Assembly (NCBI GenBank): GCA_037892935.1
Contig: JAYXKI010000017.1
Location: 558,001 to 622,000, forward strand
Reading direction: 5' to 3'
Origin: Phlebopus portentosus
Lineage: Eukaryota; Basidiomycota; Agaricomycetes; Boletales; Boletinellaceae
Length of the DNA stretch: 64,000 bases
Each line of letters opens with the position of its first letter. The stretch's first letter is position 1. Made by a program: the position numbers and the translations under genes. The notes under the pieces are model-generated. The model had not been told where the DNA came from. It made no database searches and saw only the letters and a list, made by a program, of their open reading frames with translations. Shown piece after piece: positions 35,469-46,313 of the stretch.

Positions 35469-36672
35469 TCAGAACTCGTTGCTATAGAAGACCAATCAGT
35501 CATTCAGACGTTCAAAGGAGAATGAAGCGGCTTGCTTACATATGTGCGACCGTAGTGACAGCTGGGTTCTGCGTGAGGGCAGGGAAAGGAGTCTGGGTGC
35601 AGGCCGCGTCGACATCTGTGATGGTCAATGTGCCCGGGAAGAACGGGTCCGGTACGTGAGGCGCAGGAACTAAACAATCAATCTTCAGAAACCGGAACCA
35701 GAACAGGCCAAGTAGGAATTAGCGAACCAGGGATAAGTTCTGTGCAGTCGACCAGTTCAGATTGGTCATGGCCGAGAAGTGACAACTTTGTCATCGCAAG
35801 GCCGAACGCGGTGCGCATCGCATCCTCATCGGTAATGAAGCTCTGCCACAAGCACGATGTGCGGTCATCACGAGCAAGCGCTGTGTCAGAGGGGAGACGA
35901 GCAGCTCCCGGAAGAGCACTGTGCAGGCGAGTTTCGATGAAGAATTGGCTGTCAAAAACGTGTCCTGTACTATCGAATGGAGCCCCCCTGTTGGCACCGG
36001 TGATCGTGTCAGCTGCACCAATTGAGTGAGATGCAAGCAGAGAAACGATATCGTCCGTAGTGAGACCAGCATCCGCGAAACGTGCGACAATGATGTCAGC
36101 AGAATCTAAGTGAGAGATGCATTATTATATTGTCGAAGGTTAATCATTCAAGATTACGAACCTCCTGGTTGGTTGACCAAGCCGTCTGGAGCTGCAGCTA
36201 CCGGGTCAGGACGGCCTGCAAAGAACTGGATCTGGGGAGTGCCAGCACAGTTGGTAATGCCAAGAGCACCAGCAAAGGCGACCAAGTCGCCCGGGGTAAC
36301 GTTGTGATTCTGAAGGAAGGGCGTAAGGACAGAGACGAAGTCTTCCACACCGCCGTTGCCTCCGTTGGCGGCGAAGGTGAGCTCAGTATCGGCGAATGTG
36401 AGAATCGAGCCATCCGCTCCGCCACCGCCGAGTGTCGGCGAAAAGGCAATACTATCGTGGAACGTCAGACGAAGCATTCCACGGACTTCTTCGCCGCATT
36501 CATTTGAGAACAGGTTGTTCTGCAGGTCATCTCGGAGCGCGAAGAATGAGCAGCATGCCGCATCAGTGGCAACATTTCCGTCGGGACAAGTAACGCGACG
36601 AGTCAGGGCGGCAAAAGCGCCAGACAGACTGGCAGCAGCCGAAGCAAGGGCGAAGAGTGTTTTGAACGACAT
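35469..36672 (-). CDS. Class II peroxidase 2, Mn site incomplete (generic or atypical MnP)
   Basis: Exons 36672-36162, 36105-35728, 35669-35540, 35481-35469 give 343 residues; exons 2-4 (378, 130, 13 nt) have exactly the lengths of peroxidase 1, and both end in INEF. Signal peptide MSFKTLFALASAAASLSGAFA and a possible KR-like site (LTRR) precede the mature enzyme. The heme pocket is complete: LRLTFHDS and LLASHSIGAAD. At the Mn site the motif is CGEEVRGMLR, so the second glutamate is glycine, while the first glutamate and the aspartate remain. The exposed-tryptophan position is serine. This points to a generic peroxidase or an atypical MnP with weakened Mn(II) binding. It lies in inverted orientation about 20 kb from peroxidase 1. 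Confidence 0.9.
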
Positions 36673-36748
36673 TGGAAGGTGTTATAAGGGTGGAATACAG
36701 ATACCTGAGTGCTTTTGCCTCTGTCGAGCTTAGGGACTTTCTGCGCCT

Positions 36749-36792
36749 CTTTTATACGTCTCAAAGGCACCAAACGTCTGAAAGATGATTGG
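36749..36792 (-). promoter_or_regulatory. Core promoter of peroxidase 2: CCAAT and TATA boxes
   Basis: On the minus strand CCAAT lies at 36792-36788 and TATAAAAG at 36756-36749, 31 bases apart and about 77 bases before the ATG. Spacing and the string ACGTATAAAAGA match peroxidase 1. Confidence 0.65.
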
Positions 36793-39034
36793 CAGTGGAC
36801 TGAGCAGCTGCTACGGTCGCAGATGGGGATTGAGACACAGCGATGAATCCCAGACGTGAGAGCAGGCCGCAGACGATAGAGATACCATTCGTTCCAAGAG
36901 TATGGTTTGATATCCATATTCCACGCAAGAACACGGAGCCGACATCTAGATGCTCGAATGGGTATCCCTCCATGCCGCCCAGGCACAAAAAGATGAGAAC
37001 AAGGAGCCAAGCCGTATAACTCTTCTGGTAAATTGATACTGGCTAAAATCTATTCGAGTGGGAGCACCTCCAGACTAGACTCCGCGATGGATTACACCAG
37101 AGCGGCAGTACCAAGGTACCATCTGATCCACGTCGAACGTAGTGGAGTTCTGCATGAAGCCACTCCCTAGGACTACGGTAAACGATGTATAAAGGTACTC
37201 CTGCAACGAAAGTGAACATGCAAAAAACCTAATGCACACTCAGCGGATCTTCAGAAGCACCACAAGAATAGCTCAGTCATAGAGGTGCCTTTGATAATCA
37301 TGTTCGCAGCTGCTACGGAGAGAGCCTGTGTCAGCAGAAACTAGACGGGCAAACCACATCCCGAGGATTTTCCCATGTCAAACTGTGCCGCGCGGAGAAG
37401 AAGACCGATATGCAGACAAAAACATCAAGTACTGTGTGAAGCTGACTGGATTAACGGTACCGACTACCGCTGGTCGGGAAGGCGCGTGGAAAATACATGA
37501 GTGAAGAAGAGCGGGTCAAAATTAAAAAAATATACCGCTGCTCCGGCGCCGCTTCGCGCAGGGAACTCGCATCGTCCGTCTAAACATTGCAGCAGCGCGT
37601 CTCGCGGCGGATACTCACCAGGCAAGTAGAGACAGCTGACAGGAACTCTAGAGCGATCAACGCCAAGGACGAAGCGGCCCAAAGCATAAGCAGTACGGTG
37701 GCCTGCCCTTGAAACTTCAGGCCCATAGTGCAAGCACAACTCCATTAGAAGCAAAGCACAACGTCCAGTCCGAATTTATCTTCGTCCAAGGCACATCCTT
37801 CAATGCCGTTAGTAGAGAAGTCACATCGCTTGAGAAAGAGCTCTGATACAGTCAGGCTGGGAGTTTGTTTCGGGCAACAACAGCACGCACCATCTGATGC
37901 TAGACGGCATACTACTCGTTTAGAGCTCTCGTTCCCGTGCCGCTCAGGGAGACCCGACTCGCGAACTCCTTCCGAAGTTCGTCTTTTCTCGCCTGCCTCG
38001 TCTTCGTCTATTTTAATGGTGTCCTGAGAGCAGCTGAAATGCTTCGGTACAGAATCGAAGTCGTCGATGCACAACCTCACCTGCTCAGGAACGGACCCGG
38101 CATTTATGCTCGTCCAGTTGTATTGTTTGGATTATTCATCTTCATCTTTCGCCCGCTCGTATCTCAAACCTTTTCCATGCCAGATATGCGGATCCGTGCA
38201 CGACTGTGTGTGCTGAACCGACCATTTTCATGAAGAACTCGAGGGACCAAGCATGTTTTTATCGATGGGTAGGACTGGTCACGTCTGAGATGAAAACGGG
38301 TCTCCGTGATAGGGGTAAGTGAAGTACCGAATGGGGCCTCGGGAAAGACTTCATGCCGCGGTTGATCATACTTGTACATCCAAAACATATGGGTTCAGCT
38401 CGACTACGCTCGGGATTGCAGCCGAAGCGATATCGTCATACGAGAAGACGTATAAAAATTAATCCGAATTGGCGTTCGTTTGTGGTCACTGACGATAACA
38501 CGTCACCAAGTAGCACCGAGACCTGTCCGCCCAAACGACCATCAGATAAACATTCATGATGAGATCCGAGAGAGTTATCAACCTGACAGAAGATTCTGAT
38601 GTAATGGTGTGACTATATAGTGAGAATCGGTGTCAGCCTGCCAGATCTAGAGTAACTATGTGTATTTGGACTTCACCTGAAATAACAATAGTCTGAAAGG
38701 CCGCTTCCACCGTAGCTTAAGTCCCAACCGGGATCAAGTTCGTTCTCTGAGGCCTTTGCCATCGCCATCGAAGGTTCGAAAGAAGATTATAATATAAGTA
38801 ACGTGACAGAGTCACGTGATATAAAGACCGGGACCTTTGATGCCGATCACGTCGATCACGTTTTCGATCTATTCGTCGCTAGCCAAACAAACCTCAGCTC
38901 AACTCCAGCAGGTACCTCCATCATCCATCCCTTTCCCCCTTCCGGTTCGCAGCCAGGAGCTGCATACCGATTTCTTTGTCTATAACTCCTTTTTCTATAA
39001 GTCGGTCTTTTCGAGAATTGCGGTCCTTGGTGCG
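36793..39034. other. Long region without a recognised gene
   Basis: A minus-strand segment near 37720-37620 reads as a hydrophobic stretch (TVLLMLWAASSLALIALEFL) followed by a good splice donor (gtgagt), so a diverged membrane-protein exon is possible, but I could not chain it to others. The rest shows nothing. Confidence 0.35.
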
Positions 39035-39948
39035 ATGGGGTATTCAAGTGTAGGGAAGACACGCTTGAAGGTTTTTGGTCAGTCAACATGGATTTGGTTG
39101 AGTGTCAGTATCGCTTTCTAATGTATTGATTGAAGGTCTCCTATGCGTCATTAACACAGTCGTTCTTGCACTCTCGTCTCGCGTCAACCAATTTTTGGAC
39201 TTTTTCTGTATGTTCTAATGTTAGATTCGACGTAAAAGCAGACTAATTGGCTTATTGTGAAACAGTCATGGCCGATCTGTTTCCTTTCATATTGTCAATA
39301 ATCACCCTGGTCTCCCTCTCTGTCGTGTAAGTTGTCGCCTGTATTGTATCACGAGCGGCAACCTGATTATTTATTTAGACTTCTGCTTGACTTCGCTATG
39401 TACAATCCGTTTACATCTCGGCCTCCATTTGAGATTGGCTTCTTAACAATCCTGAGCATTCTTTGGCTCGGTATGTATTCGGGTATCATATATCTTTTTT
39501 TTTTTTTCGGGCTGATAATGTCGGAATTTAGCGTCCAATGCGTTCTCTACATCTCGTTGGAGATTTGTCCCACTTTCTTGCGGTAGCATCCCAGATGACT
39601 TCTCAGCCGAGAGAACGTGGTGCCGAGACCTGCAAGCGCTGAAGGCATTTGTGTGGATTGAGTGGGTTATCCGTGCGTCTTGCTTTTTTACCTACGATAT
39701 TGTGCGATAATTTGATACAACTTCCGCTGCATCCCGCCACATATACAGTTCTTTTAACGACAGTACTTACGATTCGTTACGCGGTCGTCCAGCACGTACG
39801 CGGAAACAAAGAGATCTGGAGGACAGCTCTTTCACATTATGTCCCAAGGGCGGAAGGCGGAATGCATCGCCGAAATACGAGTTTCTTCTCGGGATTTGGG
39901 AACAATGATTTCTCTATCAGTGATGCCCACATCGAGAGAACTTATTGA
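39035..39948 (+). CDS. Four-helix membrane protein (MARVEL-like)
   Basis: Six exons chain in frame: 39035-39101, 39136-39207, 39266-39326, 39379-39470, 39532-39672, 39749-39948, 210 residues. The protein has four hydrophobic segments: LLCVINTVVLAL, FPFILSIITLVSLSVVLLL, IGFLTILSILWLA and FVWIEWVI..LLLTTVLTI. A short polar tail, HVRGNKEIWR to the end, lies after the last one. A loop with WRFVPLSCGSIPDDF..TWCRDLQALKAF separates helices 3 and 4. The layout is that of small MARVEL-domain proteins common in Agaricomycetes, which associate with membrane microdomains; sequence alone does not give a role. Starts are uncertain because several upstream ATGs exist. Confidence 0.75.
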
Positions 39949-40773
39949 TCTTCGACCATCCGTGTCTGTGCCAAGCAACTTCGACATTTCATACTGGGAT
40001 CACGTCGTCAAGAACCCTCCGTTGTGTGTGGTTTTATATTCGTCATTCTCTTCGTCTCCTATTTGCGTGCTGGAATACGCATACGATCTGTTTATATGAT
40101 TGGCTGTTCGGTGTTTGTTTGGATACCCTGTATTTATTCATAATCATTTGATAAGTTTTTATTTCTGAACGCTCACTCTTGGAGCATTTGAAGTCACCAA
40201 CAGCTAAGACCTTGTTACGTTCTGATCGGCTCATGATACTCGTTCTCTGCGTCTTAGCACGCCATGTTCTCGACACTCAAGGGACAAATTTGGATGAGAA
40301 GCAGAGATACACGCAGACTTGCAGACTTGACAAACGAGACTACAATAGATACAAGAAACGGAAAGTGGCAAAACTAAGGCACAACAAAGAAAGTAGTCCG
40401 GCGGACAAGATAATAGCGTAAATACATCGGAGTCACGCCAAGACAGAGCATTGAATGATCTAGTACGCGGAGGCTCGATGAGAGGGCCAAAGTATGTATT
40501 TGTCCTGAACCGATCGAAGCGGCGGAGAAAAGAAGGGAGGCAACGATAAGTAATAAGCAGAACTATATTGGACCTGGGAGTACCGGATCTTTAATTTCTG
40601 CACCGCCATCAACTGAAGTCGTGAAGACAGCAGGGATAAATAATAAATATGTTTCTTCCGTGTTATGGGTCGATGAGATGCCTGCTTCGTCGCTTATCGC
40701 ATTGCTAATATACAATATTCGAAGCGAAGACGTATTATGCTCAAGTGTTTGACCGAAAACTCCACGAGAAATC
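39949..40773. other. Convergent intergenic region
   Basis: It holds the 3' ends of the four-helix gene and the unrecognised minus-strand gene. No other feature is seen. Confidence 0.4.
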
Positions 40774-43121
40774 TCAACAGCGTTCAAACCCGCCATTCGT
40801 CGGTGCACACGGGGGGAACAAGTTCGGGCGTGCATCACCAGAGGATTTGTGCAAACCCGATATGTGCGGGTAAGGATGGAACTGAGGGAACACTTCGTGG
40901 AGGTACTTTAAAGGATATCGTCGATGTCTTCTATGACGCGGAACAGTGCTAGACGAATTGGGTTTGCATGGTCCGGGCTGGGCCTTAGGTTGTGTGCCGT
41001 GCCCGAGCTGACGGTAAGGCGGAAGTAGCTTCCATCTTCCGCAGAGCTCGGCCCAGGAAGGTATGATGAGATCATACAGCAGCGCATACTTCGGGCCCTT
41101 CTCGCAGTTCGGACGAACGTTGATAATATAATCCTCAGCCCGTAATTCTTCTCCCTTCTCGGGACGCTTGAAGAATTTGTCAAAGTATGGGTCGTAGAGA
41201 ATATTTGGATCGCGCGTCGATTGTGCAGGAGGGCGAGCTTTTCTAGATTTGCATGCAGAAACCGATCTGACAGGAAGCCCGTTGGAGAAAACCGATGTAT
41301 CCGAGGGGAAGAATGAAGGCTCGACCGATTCGGAAGCAGGACTGTAGTCGTAGGTCGGAATGCACACTGGCCAAGACAAGGACCGGAAGGATGTATGTAC
41401 GGGAATGGCGGGCTGTGATTCCTGATCAAAAGGCGTGGGCGGACTCTACGAGAACCAGAATCATCACTTTCTGCAGATCGTGACCGTGCTCGCTTCTTGC
41501 CCTTAGATTCCGCATCGCGACCTCGGTCAGTCTTAGTAGAGTCTTCCGTGTTCAAAGCGGGAGCTTGGTTGAGATGTCACGTAAGTTTGAAGCAGAGGAT
41601 TAAGAAGGGAGAAGTCAATCCAACTCACCACCGGCAACAGAATAGAATTTGATATCCTCGTCGTCAAGATCGCTTTCACCTTCCCAGAGAGCATTCTTGA
41701 GTCCCAGGACTGTCGCGATGTCTTCCTTCATTTCGTTTACTGCGGGCCCAATATCTGATCGTTTCGTGTCCGTGCGTGCTTCTGGTGGTATATACATCGG
41801 GTCTTTGAAACTGAGGAGTATTCGGACATCGTCATCGGAAAGGCCAGCCATTCTCTTCAAGCCAAAGAACCCATCACGGTCAATGCGATGAATTGTATAC
41901 TCGTTGGTCAACTTGGGACGTTCAAATGATGCAGTACGAAACCCTGGACGCGCGTACGGCCTACGAAAACGGAAGTTCTCGCAATCGGCAATGAAGTTGA
42001 AAACCTCTTTTCTTGTTGGTCGACGAGTGCCTACTGGAATGGTCCAAGATCCCGGTGGCGGAACAGTCGTGTGGTCAATCTGAGCCAGACCTTGCTCCCT
42101 CAGAAATCGTCGGAGGAGACCATGCCCCAGCATTGAGATCAGGAAAACATGGTCGAGGTGATCAGCATTGATCATACCGCAAGCACAGAGACGAGCAACA
42201 TCTTCAACGGTGAGGCTGGACATAGGAAGCTCATAAATGTCGGCATGCAGAAGAAAACGCATGTAGAAGAACTGAAGAGCCTTCAGATATGCAGGAAAAA
42301 TCTCGATGCGCTTGGCGACCTCTACGTCAGACGATGCACCATTCCGGCTACTCAAAGCATTTATACCATCCCGATGATCTGCGGATGGTGGTGCGAGCGG
42401 GAAAGCCTGATCCCTCATACCATTCGTCCCCGCCTGTTCCGCCGCCTTCTCACTCTTTGGGCCACCTTTAACATTCTTGAAAGACTTCATCACCAGGATG
42501 GCATCGAACATGTCATCCAAAAGGTCAAAGTCCTGTGTGAATGGCTTCCTGATGTTGAGAGGCTTGAAGGTGAATGTATGATAACCACGTGCGAACTCAT
42601 CGAGGTCCTCCGGTGTTCCGCCGTCAGGGATCCTGTCTTCCAGGTCACCCATTTCATTCTTCTGTGTGACATCTACGTCGAGTACATAATTTGACAGATA
42701 ACTAGACAGACATACTTCGTTCAAGGGAATAACAGTAGTACGGCTGCAGATGTCGGCCTTTTCAGAGACGACGTTCGCCCTAGAATTCACTTCCACATCC
42801 ACGGACTTAGTTGCAAAGCTGCTTTGAAATTCACTAGGGGCCGGGGAAGTGATATTCCCGCTGTCGAAGGTCCGAGGGACCCTGCCCGCAACGGAGCTCA
42901 CGGATATCTGCTGGGAAGATCGTGCCGAGGTCTTCGATTTCCTCATTCTGAGGAGCACCTGAATGGCCTTCAAAGTACCATGGAAGCTGTAGGAGAGTCG
43001 GCGGTAAGATGGGCTTTCGAAATACAAAAAGACTCACGGTGAATTTGGAGAAAGAAGTAATGGCTTCATTCGGATCACCAGGACGAAATCTTGAGGAAGG
43101 CGTACTCAGTAGAAAGCGCAC
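40774..43121 (-). CDS. Unrecognised protein, probably one gene in several frames
   Basis: The likely start is 43121 (MRFLLSTPSSRFRPGDPN), an intron follows (gtgagt..ctacag), then exon 2 begins LPWYFEGH. The long frame 43027-41615 carries most of the protein, including YHTFTFKPLNIRKPF, LKALQFFYMRFLLHADIYELP and RIDRDGFFGLKRMAGLSDDDV. At SVAGG a good donor leads to an exon with an Arg/Ser-rich, nuclear-signal-like segment (KGKKRARSRS), after which the more protein-like reading (YDPYFDKFFKRPEKGEELRAEDYI, partial) is in another frame, switching near 41400. The end is ambiguous: 40774 or 40908 (VIEDIDDIL). Two or more one-base breaks or unseen introns are needed. I recognise no domain; the acidic and aromatic composition suggests a folded nuclear or cytosolic protein. 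Confidence 0.55.
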
Positions 43122-44657
43122 AAGAATCTACTCGATAGCGTGTACAGTCGTGGTGGTGATGGTAAAAAGAAAAAAGGCAGAGGCTCATCCGCAACCACAC
43201 CCCAAGCATTATGCCGTTCGTGGCTTGAAACGGTGCATTGACACGTGCACGCTTCTTTTGTTGCCCGATTTATTGTTAGGAGCCAGTCAGTCGGCAGTTC
43301 AGCGACTCGCAACAATACATTCACTGTGAACGAAACGAATGACAAGAGCATTCAGATTAATAAAAAAGAAATATATAGACACACCTGAGGGGAGGCAAAA
43401 AAAAACGCGCTCCGGCTGACGATGCGCTGTCTTGTCCTCATGGAAGCTATGACTGATCATCTATAGCCATTTACACCGCACAATAAACCGCTTCGAACTT
43501 CTACAGCTGACACATGAGATTATTCGCTGTAAAAATATTTCCGTGGATTGGAGTTTGAAAGTGACTGGTCAGTGGCCATGCCAGGGAACAAGTTGGACGC
43601 ACGTCCGACGTTGAAATAAATAGATTCTCCAAACAGGAATATTGTTCCCACACAAAGCAAACTTGGACAAACAAACAATGAAACAGCTGGCTGGTCATCC
43701 TCTTGCATCTCCATATTCATCATTTCCAGAGAGTTCCTTACACATCTTTCTTCTGACTCTTTCTACGCTTTCGTATGTCTTTTGGTTGATAACCGTTCGA
43801 CTCGCGATCTTCGAGATTAAGGCTATAGACTTTTTTCAAAGTATTGAATGTGGTTTAGGTTCGTCATTCTTACGCACATAACTGGAGGTATGCATGTCTG
43901 CTGGAACAGATCATTCTCTAGCCTGTTCTATGAAGCGTGCTTCTTCGATATTTTCTCTAACAGATGAGCTCGCGACACTCATTCGAATGGTTGGACATAC
44001 CCTTCAACACTCTCGTTTCCGCTGTCTCATCGGAAGATAGAAGCGTTATGATTACTATTGCAAACTGCTTGATCGCGAGGTGTATGATTAGTCCTGTCAT
44101 TTCTAACTCACACAATTCCGCGAGCTATGAATGCGTCCAGATGAAATAACATCATGGTGAGTCCCTCCCCAATGTTCCCCTCTGGTTGAACCGTTACTTT
44201 GCTGACGACTCGATCGCAATGTGGAGTGGATCGCAGGGATAGAACTGCAGGTGTTGACGCAATAGTCTGCATACAATTATTTGTCATGAAAGAATGTGAC
44301 TCTCTCATTGCACGGCTTTGCATGGCCAGATTAGACATTCTGCCGTTCCTTTGTCGAACAAGCTTCCATTGCAGCGCTGTGAAAGGAGCAAGTAGGTAAC
44401 ACTAATGCATTTTGACCTTAAACGGCCAACAAACTCCAGAAAGTCGCCTTCAAGAACTGAAGCTACTTCCACGTTGATCCTGTCGGGCCTTGCTCAGAAA
44501 CGCTGTTTGCTTCGAAACCTGGCGCTTATGCCGCAATGGTTGCAGGCACACGAGGACGGTCATACTCTATATTTTCAAATGAAGAACTCATTGTGCGGCA
44601 TCTCATCATTTCAACGTTTCCCTTTCATCCGTACGATAATACTTTTACTTCGAGACA
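43122..44657. other. Divergent intergenic region
   Basis: It separates the unrecognised gene from chitinase A. Small frames at 43642-43881 and 44405-44728 are not supported by exon structure. The 3' end of the second frame overlaps the chitinase A start in another frame. Confidence 0.4.
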
Positions 44658-45879
44658 ATGCTCTGGAAGTCTTTCGCTTCGACAGCAATTTTGTTATCTG
44701 CTCTCGTCTCGCTAGGACTGGCCGTTAATCCTTCATGTACATGCCCACCGAAGTCCGGAAAAATCTACTTCTAGCGCAGGTGTCCTCCTACAGGAACCGG
44801 CAGTCCCTCTCAGAAAGCTACCAACAATACCGAGTCCTCTGGTGGCAGCAACACCTCGAGTGGACCTTCATCAGGTCCTCAGTTTCTCATCTACAGTGAC
44901 AAATGGATGTCAAACGTTTTGCCTTCTCCAGAACAGGTCAAAGGTTACACAGTCTTGTAAGTCCATAGTCACTCCTTTTGGGGCTCTCTGCTTACAGTTC
45001 ATGTAGCGCATTGGCATTCCTTCTGAGTACGGGTCCTGAGGATCAAGCGAAGGGCTGGACACAGCTCGATGAACAGACGCGGCAGCAGCTTAAGAAGACA
45101 TACAATGAGGCGGGCATCAAAGTCATCGTCTCGGCTTCCGGTGGGACGGATGCTCCAACCTCGTACAACAAGGATCCGGCTGAGCTGGGGATCACTATGG
45201 CACAGTGGGTGATCGACCATGATCTGGATGGTATCGACGTAGATTATGAGGACTTTAATGCTATGGAACTTAGGGACGGTACAGCGGAGAAATGGATAAT
45301 TACGTTCACGAAGGCACTCAGGAGCAAGTTGCCTCAGGGCAAGTACATAGTTACTCATGCCCGTACGTCCGACATGACCTCGTCGGCGCCATTCCTATCT
45401 GACATCGGAGTTTCTCACAGCGGTTGCCCCTTGGTTCTCTAAAACCTACACTTCTGGGGCATATCGAACCGTTCACAAGGAAGTCGGTGACATGATTGAT
45501 TGGGTACGCTCCAACCGTACGTCTCGTCGGAAATTCATATACTAACTTCCGGTGACTTAAGTACAACGTCCAGTTCTACAACCAACACGAGTACGAAAAC
45601 TGTGAGACCCTCCTGTTCAAATCCACAAACAAGTATCCGGAAACGTCTCTGGAGGAGATCGCTCGTTCAGGTATTCCACAGCATCAGCTAATCGTCGGTA
45701 AGCCAGCGACGGCGGCGGACGCCTCAAATGGACTCATAGATCCTGAGGATTTGGCAACGTGCGTTCAGCAAGCAAAGGACAAAGGTTGGTCAGGAGGCGT
45801 CATGGTCTGGCAATACCCCAACGCAGGTGCAAGATGGATCAGTACTGTTCGCTCAAAGTCTTGGCCTGTAGGATCTTAA
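44658..45879 (+). CDS. GH18 chitinase A, secreted
   Basis: Hydrolyses beta-1,4-linked N-acetylglucosamine in fungal wall or prey chitin. The N-terminus is a signal peptide (MLWKSFASTAILLSALVSLGLA), then a Ser/Thr/Gly/Pro-rich linker, then the GH18 domain beginning QFLIYSDKWMSN. The catalytic DxxDxDxE motif is intact in LDGIDVDYED. Later exons are clean: VAPWFSKTYTSGAY, then WYNVQFYNQHEYENC, then KPATAADASNGLIDPEDL and VMVWQYPNAGARW. Introns lie near 44957-45006, 45362-45418 and 45504-45561. The linker (44740-44830) cannot be read in one frame, so a one-base gain and a one-base loss, or a missed intron, must be assumed. Closest relative in the window is chitinase C. Confidence 0.82.
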
Positions 45880-46313
45880 GACGTTTTGCTGTCCTGGCTG
45901 TTGGGTAGCATTGTTGGGCATCCTCAACAGTCAGAAAACTCTTGGCATCGGTACTATGTATGTATGATCACTGTGTCTCGTAATTCTGGCTTTATAATTT
46001 CGGCGTGTGTGATTCGATTCGTATCTGTACGAGTAGGTATTTAAATCGAGGAGCCGCTCAAATTGCAGCGAGAACTGAAAAGGCAACGTCTGTGCTACTT
46101 GCAGCAAAGAGATATTCTTGTCGCTTTGGTAGCAAGTGCTCTTTTTCGCTTTTTTTTTTTTTCAACAGTCAGGAAGATTAAAATATTAACATTAACTTGA
46201 TTGAAGTGAGGTCTGACTAAGCATACTTCCTAATAAGGTAGAGTAATTTGGACTCGAAACTTTCGAGATCGAGAATGAATTTCTCGGTCCTTCACTTTCT
46301 GCTCATCTCAACC
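45880..46313. other. Spacer between chitinase A and MTR4
   Basis: 434 bases with a T run at about 46151-46162. An ATG at 46275 is in frame with MTR4, but the extra residues do not resemble the family; I prefer 46314. Confidence 0.4.
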
